A stretch of DNA of 64,000 nt, taken from Phycisphaerales bacterium. Its GTDB lineage: Bacteria > Planctomycetota > Phycisphaerae > Phycisphaerales > SM1A02. The stretch is from positions 1-64,000 of the forward strand of contig JAQWNP010000011.1 of the NCBI GenBank assembly GCA_029268515.1. The letters run 5' to 3'. Made by a program: the position numbers and the translations under genes. A model generated the notes under the pieces. That model was given only the letters and a program-made list of their open reading frames with translations. It was not told the origin of the DNA and did no database searches. Shown piece after piece: positions 46,367 through 56,125 of the stretch (its first letter is position 1; each line of letters starts with the position of its first letter).

Positions 46367-47914
46367 CTACAACTTGCGATTGGCCCAACCACCATTGAGA
46401 AATCTCGCACCGAAGAGCACGGCTCGAACAGCCATTTCACCACACAAGGCATACCACACGCCTTGAATGCCCAGGCCCATCGCCACCCCCAAAATCCAGG
46501 CGGCAGGCAAACGCACCAGATAACTTGAGAAGGTTGTAATCAGGAATGTCCACAGCGTGTCACCACACCCACGCAAGGCTTGCCTGACCACCATCGAAAT
46601 GGCGAAGAAGATCTGGGTTGCACCTGCAATTTTTAGCAATTCAGGGGTGTATTCAAGAAAGACTGGCTCATTTGATACTAACTTGGTCAACATGGTTCCA
46701 CAGAAAAAGAAGACCACGCCTAGCGCACACATAATGATGGCGCCAATGATGACGCATGCAATCGTGGCACGTTTCGCCATGGCTGCATTTTGAGCGCCTA
46801 AGTACTGACCAGCCAAAGCACCCGCGGCAACACCCAAGGCGAAGCCAGGCAAAAAGCTAAATGACTCCCATTGCACCGCAATAATGTGAGCGCCCTGTAG
46901 GCCCTCCATCGGCTTGCCGTCTTCACCTTGTTTGATTGCAATTTCACCAAGGAAACCAAGGATAAAGAGGTTGGCAGTCCACATTGCCAAGCCTTCAAAA
47001 AACATTGGAATTCCAACCCGTGCGACGCGTCCCAACATCGAAGGATCAAACGACATATCACTGGATTTCAATCGCAGGTCTCTGATGCCTCGCTTCAGCA
47101 CGATCAGTGTAAAAATACCACCAAACACATAAGCGACTGTTGTCCCCAAGGCGATACCAGCAACACCAAGATCCCATCCCAACGGGCTGACAAAGTCTTG
47201 CCCTATCGTGGCCCCTGAGAACAACCAGGACAAAACGACGTTGATGATGTTGACCAGCACCATGACCAAGAGAGGCCACAGTGCTTCACCCGCACCATGC
47301 ATGCACATACCGCCGACCATCAGTATGCCTGTGAGTGGCATCACATAAGCAAGAATACGAATGTACTCGGTACAAAATTCTGACGCCCGACCTTCAAGCC
47401 CCGAAGCGGAAGCAATCATTGGCGCCCCAAGCCACATCACCACCGCAACCACCAGCCCCCAGAGCATGCTCAATAAGATTGCCTGGCCTAAGGCACGATG
47501 TGCCATTGCTCCATCGCCGCCACCAATACCTCGCGCAATCAAGGCCTGACCACCAATACCCAGGCCACCCATTGCAATACCAATAAACCAACCGATATAA
47601 GACGCGACACCGAGACCATCCATCGATTCCACTACGATTTCTGGCGCCAACCTGCCCGCAAGTAACTTATCTACCAAACCCACGACTGCTGCCATTAAAT
47701 TCTGAAGAAGTACAGGCGTGGCCAAGATCCAGATGGCGTTTGGCAAACTTCGGCCAGCCAAACGCCCTGAGGCTATTCGACCAACGGTATCAGCCACCGC
47801 TTCTGCTTCAGCCACAGGAAGATCGCTGGCAGGCAAATCATCACAATCAGCTAATGGCGGCTGCCACTGCTGCGGGTTTGGATCATCATCAAAATCGCTT
47901 GGAGGTTGAGTCAC
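46367..47914 (-). CDS. MATE family efflux transporter
   Basis: 515 residues from a GTG at 47914. About 12 membrane spans in two halves with the family pattern: PVLLQNLMAAVVGLVDKLLAG at the first span, GIGGQALIARGIGGGD in the first half, and LGAQNAAMAKR with LRGCGDTLWTFL in the second. It would export drugs or cationic metabolites with Na+ or H+. The 55-residue cytoplasmic N-terminal extension rich in Asp, Pro and Ala is longer than usual. Confidence 0.9.
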   Translation of the reverse strand: MTQPPSDFDDDPNPQQWQPPLADCDDLPASDLPVAEAEAVADTVGRIASGRLAGRSLPNAIWILATPVLLQNLMAAVVGLVDKLLAGRLAPEIVVESMDGLGVASYIGWFIGIAMGGLGIGGQALIARGIGGGDGAMAHRALGQAILLSMLWGLVVAVVMWLGAPMIASASGLEGRASEFCTEYIRILAYVMPLTGILMVGGMCMHGAGEALWPLLVMVLVNIINVVLSWLFSGATIGQDFVSPLGWDLGVAGIALGTTVAYVFGGIFTLIVLKRGIRDLRLKSSDMSFDPSMLGRVARVGIPMFFEGLAMWTANLFILGFLGEIAIKQGEDGKPMEGLQGAHIIAVQWESFSFLPGFALGVAAGALAGQYLGAQNAAMAKRATIACVIIGAIIMCALGVVFFFCGTMLTKLVSNEPVFLEYTPELLKIAGATQIFFAISMVVRQALRGCGDTLWTFLITTFSSYLVRLPAAWILGVAMGLGIQGVWYALCGEMAVRAVLFGARFLNGGWANRKL

Positions 47915-47945
47915 TTCAATGATTGTAGGGACTCAGATCAATTAT

Positions 47946-48911
47946 TCATGGCGTGACAAGAACCTTGCCAGATTCACCCGAAGCCGCCATCTGGAGAATT
48001 TTAGAACCATCGTTCAATCGCATGCGGCGTCCGATCAAACTAATCACATCAAACCGCTCTTCAAGGAGCGATCGCAACGCTTCACCGAGTGGACCTTGGT
48101 CAGACCCAATGGCATGAATTTCTTTCCTAACCATCAAGCCCAAATCAATACCGCGAGCCCCAGCGACTTGAGCCTTAAGCACCAGTTGCCCACGTGGGCG
48201 AAGGAGCGCCATGCTGAGTCCAAACCCCGCAGATGTTCCTGAGCAGTCCACAACAACATCCTGATCAGATCGGCGACCAATTTCACCGATCGGCCGGTGC
48301 TTAATACCCCAACGTTCACAAAGTGCCATGCGCTCTGGATTTTGACCCACGACACGTACCGAAGCATTCAGTGGCTCTAAGGCTTGAGCCACAAGCAATC
48401 CGCTCGTCCCATCCCCGACCACTGTGATGTAGGGTCGATCTTGTACAGTGATTTGCCGGGCCACTTGCAGCGCTTCTGCCACACTAATCGCGAAGACTGC
48501 CCGGTCATCATCAAGACCCTCTGGCACCACACGGCAATTGCTTCCCGGCAATACAAACCAATCAGCGAGACAACCATTTCGACCTCGCGATCCCATGACC
48601 GTTCGGTTTTGACAATGCCCCGCAATGCCACCTCGACACAATTCACATTTTCCACAACGCGTTGCGATCTCACAAACCACGCGCTGCCCAATGAGGTTTT
48701 TATCTCCATTTGGGCCAACCGCCTCAACACGCCCAACACATTCTCGACCAATCACACCTTCGAAGGGCAACTCGCCACGTGCAATACAGAGATCTGTCCA
48801 ACTCACGCCCACCACAATCGGTGCGATCAATACTTCATCACCCGTTGGTTCAGGACAAACAAGCTTCGGATCAAGGCGCACCCCGTCCTCTCCAGAGAAA
48901 AGTGCACGCAT
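47946..48911 (-). CDS. MDR (alcohol dehydrogenase-like) protein lacking catalytic zinc ligands
   Basis: 321 residues from ATG 48911, 4 bp after the stop of the HEAT-repeat gene. Medium-chain dehydrogenase fold with the structural zinc cysteines C86, C89, C92, C100 (CGKCELCRGGIAGHC) and a Rossmann segment VVGDGTSGLLVAQAL. At the catalytic site the usual Cys (GICGTD) is Ser37 (GVSWTD) and the usual His of GHE is Arg56 (GRECVG). A zinc-dependent alcohol dehydrogenase reaction is therefore doubtful; a reductase or non-zinc function is possible. Confidence 0.8.
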   Translation of the reverse strand: MRALFSGEDGVRLDPKLVCPEPTGDEVLIAPIVVGVSWTDLCIARGELPFEGVIGRECVGRVEAVGPNGDKNLIGQRVVCEIATRCGKCELCRGGIAGHCQNRTVMGSRGRNGCLADWFVLPGSNCRVVPEGLDDDRAVFAISVAEALQVARQITVQDRPYITVVGDGTSGLLVAQALEPLNASVRVVGQNPERMALCERWGIKHRPIGEIGRRSDQDVVVDCSGTSAGFGLSMALLRPRGQLVLKAQVAGARGIDLGLMVRKEIHAIGSDQGPLGEALRSLLEERFDVISLIGRRMRLNDGSKILQMAASGESGKVLVTP

Positions 48912-48915
48912 GGTC

Positions 48916-49824
48916 TTATTTGCTACTGGCGTCATCTTCGTTCCCGTCTTGGCCCTGCTGCTCTTGCTCTTCATAAGTTGAACGAGTGCTACTGGGCTTC
49001 AAACCCGCTGGTGATGCAGGCTTTTCTTCGTAGCGTGAATACCAGAATGCCAGTGTTTCCAGGAAGGAATCATCACGCGTATAAGTGGGATAAAGGTAAT
49101 CCACCCTGTTTTCAAAGGGATCTTTACCGGCTTGACTATTCGCTGCTTCATACCAACTCAGCCATGCAGAAGAGTCCATGCCGAAGTCTTGTCCCGTGAT
49201 GGATCCAAGCGACTTAATAGCTGCTAGGTTCACCGCCAATTCAGGTGCGTCAAGCGCTCGAACCAGCCCATGGAACACGCGTGTCTGTGGATATTGCCCA
49301 AGGGCCAATGCGGCCTCGGTGCGGACATCACTCTGTGACTCCTCTTCATTATTCAACGTGACTAAAAGAGGCCCAACAACAGATTCATTATGGAGACGCT
49401 GGAGTCCTTTCGCCGCCTCCCATCGCACATGTAACTGATCGCTCTTTAAATAGGGCGCTATCAAGAGCGCATCCTCTGAAGAGCCATGCCTGGCAAGGGC
49501 TTTGATTGCGACCGCTAACACGATGGGATCCTGCTCAGTGCGAACGCGTTCTCTATACAACTTCACGTAGAGTTCCGAGCCGCCGAATGGTGCATTGGCA
49601 AGGTCGAGCGTGCCTATCCGGCGCTTATCTGGATCATGCGGATCCATCGCCTCCATCGCCGCCTGGGTAGGCGACTTAGGGGTCAGCACACCTTGGATAC
49701 TGTTGACGTCATTGATACAGCCCACCAGGCTCCCAACGAATAGTCCAAACCCGCAGGAGACGCCAATCAATCGACCAAATCGTCTCGCGTGCACACGCTG
49801 TCGAACGAGTCTGCATTGCATCAT
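48916..49824 (-). CDS. HEAT-repeat lipoprotein
   Basis: 302 residues from ATG 49824, with AAAGGG upstream. The signal region ends in lipobox LVGC (SLVGCINDV). HEAT-like helical pairs follow: VLAVAIKALARHGSSEDALLI, VRWEAAKGLQRLHNESVVGPL and RTEAALALGQYPQTRVFHGL, each about 35 residues. The C-terminal 60 residues are polar with Gln/Glu-rich ends. HEAT repeats serve as protein scaffolds; no partner is evident. In line between the membrane TPR-like gene and the MDR gene. Confidence 0.75.
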   Translation of the reverse strand: MMQCRLVRQRVHARRFGRLIGVSCGFGLFVGSLVGCINDVNSIQGVLTPKSPTQAAMEAMDPHDPDKRRIGTLDLANAPFGGSELYVKLYRERVRTEQDPIVLAVAIKALARHGSSEDALLIAPYLKSDQLHVRWEAAKGLQRLHNESVVGPLLVTLNNEEESQSDVRTEAALALGQYPQTRVFHGLVRALDAPELAVNLAAIKSLGSITGQDFGMDSSAWLSWYEAANSQAGKDPFENRVDYLYPTYTRDDSFLETLAFWYSRYEEKPASPAGLKPSSTRSTYEEQEQQGQDGNEDDASSK

Positions 49825-49861
49825 CAATATCCCTTTCAAACCGCAATCCACATACTTCGTC

Positions 49862-51028
49862 CTAAGAAAGATCAAGTGCTGGGTGCGGCGAACCTGTTCC
49901 AGATTCGCCCTCCTCTGCTCGAACCCGCAAGACTTCAGCCATGGCACGAACCTCATTGGCCATCTTGGAATTTGGAAACTCTAACGTGATTTGCTCACCA
50001 ATCTCCAAAGCCCGCGACCACTGTTTATCACTCACCGACATCTTGAACTGAAGAGAGAGGTTCTCCCGATGCTTATCGACCACTGCCCGAGCAATCTCTT
50101 GTAATCTCTGAGCATCTTCTTTACTGACAAAATGATCGAGTTGACGCAAAATCGCCATGGCCTCCGAAACCTCTTGGCGGTCAAGGGCGATGTCGAGCTG
50201 CTGCTCAAGTTCGCGTTGATAATGCTGCCTGGCAGCAAGGACACGTAGATCCAGTTCTGGAAGCAGGTGAGACTCTGGGTACAAACGTCGAATTCGATTC
50301 GCCTGCATATCGGCTTCATGCCATTGCTGACGATTTAAGAACGCATCTAATTCTGCAAAAGCCGCCTCAATCTCTTGCTCTTGAACTTGATGACGATGCT
50401 CGAGAATAGCGGTGCGAAAGGACTCTGCCTCTTGGATAAAACCAAACAAACTCGCCATATCATCACACAGAATCAATGCTGCGTTGTAGGCGCCACGTGA
50501 GATATCTTCCCGAATAGTACGCCGTAGCAGATCGATCTCTCGTTCTCGATACAAGGCTCTCTTCGTCGAATCAGATAGCATTGCGTTCTCATGAATATGA
50601 GAGAGTAGTTCCATTGCCTGGGCACTCATAACCGAGCTGCCTTCAAACGTTGCATCTGCTTTGACACTTTTAATTTCAGTCGCCATCAACATCGAAAATG
50701 CTGAAAGTGCCGCAACTAAAATACCTGCTCCGATATAAATTGGCGTCCCAAGCATGCCACCCACGACCAAGAGCACGGCTGCTGTCAACCACAATCCAAC
50801 TAATGTTGCTGCATGCGGACAACCAGCCAGCAGCGATAAGGGGCTGATGACAACCAAGATGACACCACCAATAATCAGGGGCAGCCCCCATTCAACTGGG
50901 CTGGTTTCACTCGGTAGTATGGCAAGGGCAACAATGAGTGCTGCAAGACCACAAATGCAAGGCATCACCCACAGCAGATGCATGTGAAAGTGATTCCCCC
51001 GCCGCGATTGGGTCTTACGTGCCATCAT
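49862..51028 (-). CDS. membrane protein with helical C-terminal repeats, unknown
   Basis: 388 residues. Three to four hydrophobic spans occupy about 15-120 (LLWVMPCICGLAALIVALAI, WGLPLIIGGVILVVISPL, TAAVLLVVGGMLG, AGILVAALSAFSMLM), followed by a largely helical cytoplasmic part with TPR-like units (AFLNRQQWHEADMQANRIRR, DRQEVSEAMAILRQLDHFVS, SDKQWSRALEIGEQITLEFP). No named family. Upstream of the HEAT-repeat lipoprotein gene by 37 bp; the pair may act together in the envelope, which is inference. Confidence 0.65.
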   Translation of the reverse strand: MMARKTQSRRGNHFHMHLLWVMPCICGLAALIVALAILPSETSPVEWGLPLIIGGVILVVISPLSLLAGCPHAATLVGLWLTAAVLLVVGGMLGTPIYIGAGILVAALSAFSMLMATEIKSVKADATFEGSSVMSAQAMELLSHIHENAMLSDSTKRALYREREIDLLRRTIREDISRGAYNAALILCDDMASLFGFIQEAESFRTAILEHRHQVQEQEIEAAFAELDAFLNRQQWHEADMQANRIRRLYPESHLLPELDLRVLAARQHYQRELEQQLDIALDRQEVSEAMAILRQLDHFVSKEDAQRLQEIARAVVDKHRENLSLQFKMSVSDKQWSRALEIGEQITLEFPNSKMANEVRAMAEVLRVRAEEGESGTGSPHPALDLS

Positions 51029-51106
51029 TGGCTACTGTACCCATACTCATGGCTCACCGCACCCCGAACTCGCTCAAATCCACCAACCAGCACCGAAAAG
51101 AACACT

Positions 51107-51769
51107 ATGCCTGGACCAATTCTTACAACCTTCACACTTGGCCCCTTTCAAACCAACTGTTTTATCGTGACCCCTCCCCAGGAAAGCAAGCCAACCAAGA
51201 AGTGCTGGATTTTCGACTGTGGGTTTGATCCTCAGCCCATGCTCGAGCATATTAAAGATAGGCAACTCGAACCTGAGGCCGTCTTCCTCACCCACTGTCA
51301 TAGCGATCATATTGCTGGACTCGACTTACTTCGCAGCCAGTGCGGGGACCTCCCCGTTTGGTGCCATCCAGCCGAAGCCCAGTGGTGCACCGACCCGATG
51401 CTGAATCTATCTGGTTTCATTGATCAACCAATCACAGTAGCGGCCCCCACCGACATGCTGACACCAGGCCAAGATCTGATACTGGACGGTGAAACGTGGA
51501 ACGTCTTGCATACCCCAGGGCATAGCCCAGGAAGTGTGACATTTGTCCATTCGGAGAGCCAACAAGCAATTGTTGGTGACACACTGTTTGCTCAGAGCAT
51601 CGGCCGCTTTGATTTTCCAACCTCAGATCCAACCGATCTCAAAGCAAGCTTGTTTGATGTCTTGATGAAATTACCTGATGAAATCGCCATTCACCCAGGG
51701 CATGGCCCGTCAACAACGATCGGCATTGAGCGAGCCACCAATCCATTTCTCAAGAATGCTGGTTGGTAA
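51107..51769 (+). CDS. metallo-beta-lactamase fold hydrolase (glyoxalase II-like)
   Basis: 220 residues from ATG 51107; the frame upstream lacks coding character. Metal-binding HxHxDH as THCHSDHIAG, then HTPGHSPGS, VGDTLFAQSIGRFD, and the final HPGHGPST. This is the small GloB-like hydrolase group, typically acting on thioesters such as S-lactoylglutathione or similar bacillithiol adducts; substrate uncertain. The start is 79 bp from the divergent membrane protein gene. Confidence 0.9.
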   Translation: MPGPILTTFTLGPFQTNCFIVTPPQESKPTKKCWIFDCGFDPQPMLEHIKDRQLEPEAVFLTHCHSDHIAGLDLLRSQCGDLPVWCHPAEAQWCTDPMLNLSGFIDQPITVAAPTDMLTPGQDLILDGETWNVLHTPGHSPGSVTFVHSESQQAIVGDTLFAQSIGRFDFPTSDPTDLKASLFDVLMKLPDEIAIHPGHGPSTTIGIERATNPFLKNAGW

Positions 51770-51852
51770 GCAACGAAGTCACAGCCTGCGATTCCGAATA
51801 AGGGCTTTTGTTAAGTCACGCTCTGTGACAACCACTCCTCACCGACAGTCCA

Positions 51853-53712
51853 TTATTGAACTTCACTGTCCGAATGATCTACTGAGACCGATCGCATCTG
51901 TTGTTCAATCCACTGGTCAATGCGTTCTTCAAGAACCCAAAGTGGTACCCCTCCATCACGCAACACAGCATCATGGAAGTGCCGCACATCGAAGTCGCTC
52001 CCTAAACGGGCCTCAGCCTTGTCACGCAAGTTACGAATGGCAATCTCGCCAATCTTGTAACTCGTCGCTTGGGCTGGCCAAGTGATATACCGATCGACTT
52101 CCACTTCTATATTGTGCTCACTGAGCGCTGTATGCTCAGCCATAAAGTCAATTGCTTCCTGACGTGTCCATCCAAAAGCGTGCAAACCAGGATCAACCAC
52201 AAGCCGACATGCCCGCCACATCTCATAGGTGAGCTGCCCGAAGCGAGCATAAGGATCTTCATACAATCCCATCGGCTCTCCCATTCGTTCTGCATAAAGC
52301 GCCCACCCTTCACCAAAGGCGTTAAACCATGCATCCGTTCGGAATTCTGGAACGTCCTGCATCTCCTGCGCCAAAGCTATTTGATGATGATGGCCAGGCA
52401 CCGCTTCATGTAAAGCAAGTGCGACCATCTCGTAGGTTGGCCGCTGCTTAAGATCCCATGTATTGGCATAGAAGTTTCCCGCAAAACCATTCGCTGGCGA
52501 ACCAGGCTGGTAATAGGCGGTGGTTTGAGTTGGTGCCGCAAAATCAGGAATTGGCAACACGCCGTACGAAAGCCGGGGCAAGGTCGCAAAGAGCTCCGGC
52601 ATCTTTCCATCAATCTGCTTACAGATATCGCGATATCGCATCAGCAATTGCTCGGGTGTCTCACAGTAAAAACGGGGATCCGTACGAAGGTAGGCGATGA
52701 ACTGCTTAAGACGATCCTTATCACTCAATTGAGATGCTTCTGGATAGCGTTCTATAAAATCACTACTTGCAATGACCTTTAACATTTCTTGCCGGATACG
52801 TTGCACTTCAGACTGGCCGATCTCGTAAATTTCTTGAGCCGTCAGATCTGTCGTCGTCATTGCCCTGAGCTGCTGTTGATACCACGCTGCTCCATCTGGC
52901 AATTCATGAGCCCCCAAAGAATCCCGACAAGCAGGCAAATACGATTGGCCAACAAAGTCTTCCAATCGCTGCACCGCCAACTGCGCTGCTGGCAATGAAG
53001 TACTTTCAAAGCGATCGCGTAGCCGCTGTGATGTTGCTTCATCCATCCATTCTGGAACTTCTTGGAGCGGCAAACGAAGCGAATCAAATCCGCCGGGTTC
53101 TAAAACACGTCTTATCTGGGCATGAATATCAATCATGTTGGCCTTGGTGACCGTGCGACCAGAGGCCATCCCCTGTCGCATTCGCTCGATCAACGCATCG
53201 ACCTGCCGAGGCTGTTGTTCAAGCCGAGCAAGATACCCTTCATAATCCTCAAGCATTTCAAACGGCGTATTGATTGCCATCATTGGTATCTGTTGATGAA
53301 TGCCCGATCGAGCATTGAGAGGCACCTCATACATTTTGAATGGATGGGCCTTTAGTCGAGAGGTTAAGAGCGCCTCAAATACCTGATAGTTGATGCGGTC
53401 TTGCTCTGAAAGCGTGTCTATATCAATCATCTTAAGTTGATCGTAGAACGCCTGCCTTTTTAAATGCCGGGCCTCAAGACCTGCGATGCTGAGATCGGTC
53501 ACACGATCAACACCAGACCGATCACCCTCCGACAAAGCTGACTCCGGAAAAACTTCGAAGGACCAAGCTCGCTCAGCTGCAAACAATTCTGCAAGGCGCT
53601 CAGCATTGTTCTTTTGTGCCACCGATACAGGATCAGGGGCCAAAGAAACAAATGAGAAGGTGCTATCACAACAAAGGCTGCACAACAGTATTAACACGAC
53701 ACCCATCGACAT
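51853..53712 (-). CDS. DUF885 family zinc metallopeptidase
   Basis: 619 residues from ATG 53712, supported by AGGAGAGG about 9 nt upstream; the first residues form a signal peptide (VVLILLCSLCCDSTFSF). The zinc motif HEAVPGHHHQ with a downstream Glu-rich helix (GEGWALYAERMGEPMG) is the hallmark of DUF885, a family of secreted or lipoprotein peptidases related to M32/M2 types. The C-terminal ALRDLRDKAE-like region ends in GGVPLWVLEERIDQWI. Substrate unknown. Confidence 0.88.
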   Translation of the reverse strand: MSMGVVLILLCSLCCDSTFSFVSLAPDPVSVAQKNNAERLAELFAAERAWSFEVFPESALSEGDRSGVDRVTDLSIAGLEARHLKRQAFYDQLKMIDIDTLSEQDRINYQVFEALLTSRLKAHPFKMYEVPLNARSGIHQQIPMMAINTPFEMLEDYEGYLARLEQQPRQVDALIERMRQGMASGRTVTKANMIDIHAQIRRVLEPGGFDSLRLPLQEVPEWMDEATSQRLRDRFESTSLPAAQLAVQRLEDFVGQSYLPACRDSLGAHELPDGAAWYQQQLRAMTTTDLTAQEIYEIGQSEVQRIRQEMLKVIASSDFIERYPEASQLSDKDRLKQFIAYLRTDPRFYCETPEQLLMRYRDICKQIDGKMPELFATLPRLSYGVLPIPDFAAPTQTTAYYQPGSPANGFAGNFYANTWDLKQRPTYEMVALALHEAVPGHHHQIALAQEMQDVPEFRTDAWFNAFGEGWALYAERMGEPMGLYEDPYARFGQLTYEMWRACRLVVDPGLHAFGWTRQEAIDFMAEHTALSEHNIEVEVDRYITWPAQATSYKIGEIAIRNLRDKAEARLGSDFDVRHFHDAVLRDGGVPLWVLEERIDQWIEQQMRSVSVDHSDSEVQ

Positions 53713-53760
53713 AAACAATGCCTCTCCTATCAAAGCTGTAAGGACTGAGAATCGCTGCCG

Positions 53761-55821
53761 CTAGTCGTCTGTGTGATCGGGCTTGTACAAAGCGACAACC
53801 TCAGCCTGCACATTTGGAGGCGTCTGTTCATCATGGCTGTATTCCATGGTGTAGCTCCCTGCGCCAGCGGTCATACTTTTGAGCTGACTGCTATAAGTCA
53901 TCACTTCAGCAAGCGGAACTTCAACCTGCACACAGGCAACATTGCCAGGCAACATGTCAGTACCTTGAATACGCCCACGCCGCCCTGAGATATCCGAGGC
54001 AATATCGCCAATCTGTTCTGCTGGCACTGTAATTTCCATCTTGACAAAGGGCTCAAGCAAGACCGGATTCGCTTGCTGAATCGCATCAATAAAGGCGCGC
54101 TTACCAGCGGTCACAAATGCAACCTCTTTAGAATCGACCGCGTGAAACTTACCGTCGTAAACACTGACAGAGATATTGGTCATTGGATAGCCCGCCACCG
54201 CACCATCAGTCATACACTGCCGCACGCCCTTCTCAACAGCTGGCAGAAACTGTTTCGGAATTGATCCACCAAATGTGTTGTCAAGAAAGATCAGGCCCCG
54301 ATCGATTCCATCCTCTTCACCCGTCAATGGCGAAACACGCAAATAGACTTCACCGAACTGCCCAGAACCACCGGTTTGCTTCTTGTGACGGTGATGGCCC
54401 TCAGCTTTGCCATAAATCGTCTCTTTGTACGCAACCTTCGGCATACGGGTTTGGACCTCAACGCCGTAATGATCTTTGAGCATTCGCAGCTTAATGCGCA
54501 TGTGCTGCTCGCCAATACCTCGAAGCACGGTCTCTCGCGTTGCTTGAACTCGATCAAGCGCCAGCATCGGGTCTTCCGCCAGCATTTTTGCCAGCGCATC
54601 ACCCAATTTACCTTCGGCGCCCTTACTAGAAACTTCAATTGCCTGGCCAAACATCGGCTCTGGCAACTCAAGCGGGCGCAAATGTAAATCCGTTCCAATT
54701 GTTCCATCATGCATCACAGAGTTGAACTTCAGCTCCTCTATTTTTGCAAGCACCCCAATGTCACCTGCGATGATCTTAGCGGTCTCAGAGCTTTCTTTTC
54801 CTTGAGCCTTCAGAACATGTGCGGTCCGGATTGGCTTTCGCTGATCATCAACGTGGGGTGAAACATTTGAACTAATCTCACCTTGATGCACCTTGAAATA
54901 AGCAAGCCGACCGACGTATGGATCCGATGAGACTTTGAAGACATGAGCAATCAGCTGCTTACTCGCGTCTGCCTCCGCCACAATATCTGCTCGCTCACCA
55001 TCTTCACCTGTGCATTCAAATGAACGGGGGTTTCCTTGCAGTGGGCTCGGACATAGCGTGGCAAAGACATCAAGAAGCTCTTTGACACCAACGTTTTCTC
55101 GAGCACTCACAAATACAACCGGAATCAATGTTGCCTCGCGCATGGCCTGCTCGAACCCAGCATGAAGGTCTTCCATGCTGACCTCACCCTGCTCCAGATA
55201 CTTCTCCATCAAGGCCTCATCACATTCAACCACCTGCTCGATCAAGTTGGTGTGAAACTTAGATATCTCACCGAGATCGCTATCGCCACTATCGTTGGTC
55301 AAGCAATTAATCACTTCCGTCCCACCCGATGCAGGCACATTAATCGGCTGACATGCCATGCCATACGTCTCACGGATTGCTGCCAGCACTTGACCAAGAT
55401 CATCACCCTGATCAATTTTATTAATAATGATCAGCCGAGGCATATTGCGCTGCTCACAGACTTTCATGATGCGCCTTGTAATTGAATCGACACTCTTGCC
55501 GGGATCAATCATGATGGCAACGGTCTCTACCGCTGGAACAGAACTAATGGCTTTGCCAATGAAGTCGGGACGGCCAGGCGTATCAATCAAATTAATATGA
55601 GCGTTACCATGACTGAAGTGGACCAACGACGTGTCTAACGAGCATTCGAATTCATGCTCAAGATCACTGAAGTCGGAAACTGTATTTCCTTCTTCGATTT
55701 TTCCGATACGACCAATGACCCCCACCTCGCCAAGCAATGCCTCTGTCAGCGTCGTCTTACCAGCTGTGCTGGTTCCGGTGAGAGCGATGTTGCGAATATC
55801 TGCGGTTGTATAACTGGCCAT
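53761..55821 (-). CDS. elongation factor G-like GTPase (paralogue)
   Basis: 686 residues, ATG 55821 preceded by AGGAGAG. Domains of EF-G in order: GTPase with TSTAGKTTL (G1), INLIDTPGRPDF (G3), IIINKID (G4); domain II; domain III-V with HHRHKKQTGGSGQFGEV and LPGNVACVQVEVPLAEVM. The switch II His of EF-G (DTPGHVDF) is Arg here (DTPGRPDF) and the P-loop His is Ser. This places it with EF-G-like paralogues (PRK12740-type) of unsettled function rather than the main translocase. The DUF885 gene follows 27 bp after. Confidence 0.88.
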   Translation of the reverse strand: MASYTTADIRNIALTGTSTAGKTTLTEALLGEVGVIGRIGKIEEGNTVSDFSDLEHEFECSLDTSLVHFSHGNAHINLIDTPGRPDFIGKAISSVPAVETVAIMIDPGKSVDSITRRIMKVCEQRNMPRLIIINKIDQGDDLGQVLAAIRETYGMACQPINVPASGGTEVINCLTNDSGDSDLGEISKFHTNLIEQVVECDEALMEKYLEQGEVSMEDLHAGFEQAMREATLIPVVFVSARENVGVKELLDVFATLCPSPLQGNPRSFECTGEDGERADIVAEADASKQLIAHVFKVSSDPYVGRLAYFKVHQGEISSNVSPHVDDQRKPIRTAHVLKAQGKESSETAKIIAGDIGVLAKIEELKFNSVMHDGTIGTDLHLRPLELPEPMFGQAIEVSSKGAEGKLGDALAKMLAEDPMLALDRVQATRETVLRGIGEQHMRIKLRMLKDHYGVEVQTRMPKVAYKETIYGKAEGHHRHKKQTGGSGQFGEVYLRVSPLTGEEDGIDRGLIFLDNTFGGSIPKQFLPAVEKGVRQCMTDGAVAGYPMTNISVSVYDGKFHAVDSKEVAFVTAGKRAFIDAIQQANPVLLEPFVKMEITVPAEQIGDIASDISGRRGRIQGTDMLPGNVACVQVEVPLAEVMTYSSQLKSMTAGAGSYTMEYSHDEQTPPNVQAEVVALYKPDHTDD

Positions 55822-56125
55822 GAAAGTGATCTCTCCTCAATTCATCCTGCACCAGCGGATGAGTTCGTGAACACTGTGGCAGCCGACCAGACAAGCCGGC
55901 CGATTCTGCTGTGGAGGTAGAGCGGTATGAGCCTTGAGTCCCACCTTGGCTCACCTCATGATCGGTTTGGTCAATATACCAAGGGCTCTGAACTCTCACT
56001 CGATAATGCGACATAAACCAATCAATGATGCCAGCATCGCACCACAATTCATGATAGAAAATCAAATCCTTACACAAAGAAGGCCCTAAACCACTCGCCC
56101 CTACAAAGAAGTACTGCCATCGCCC
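55822..56125. other. intergenic region, no recognised gene
   Basis: About 300 bp between the divergent EF-G-like and trmL genes. A reverse-strand open frame crosses it but continues far into trmL antisense and shows no family features, so it is not called. It should contain both promoters. Confidence 0.4.
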
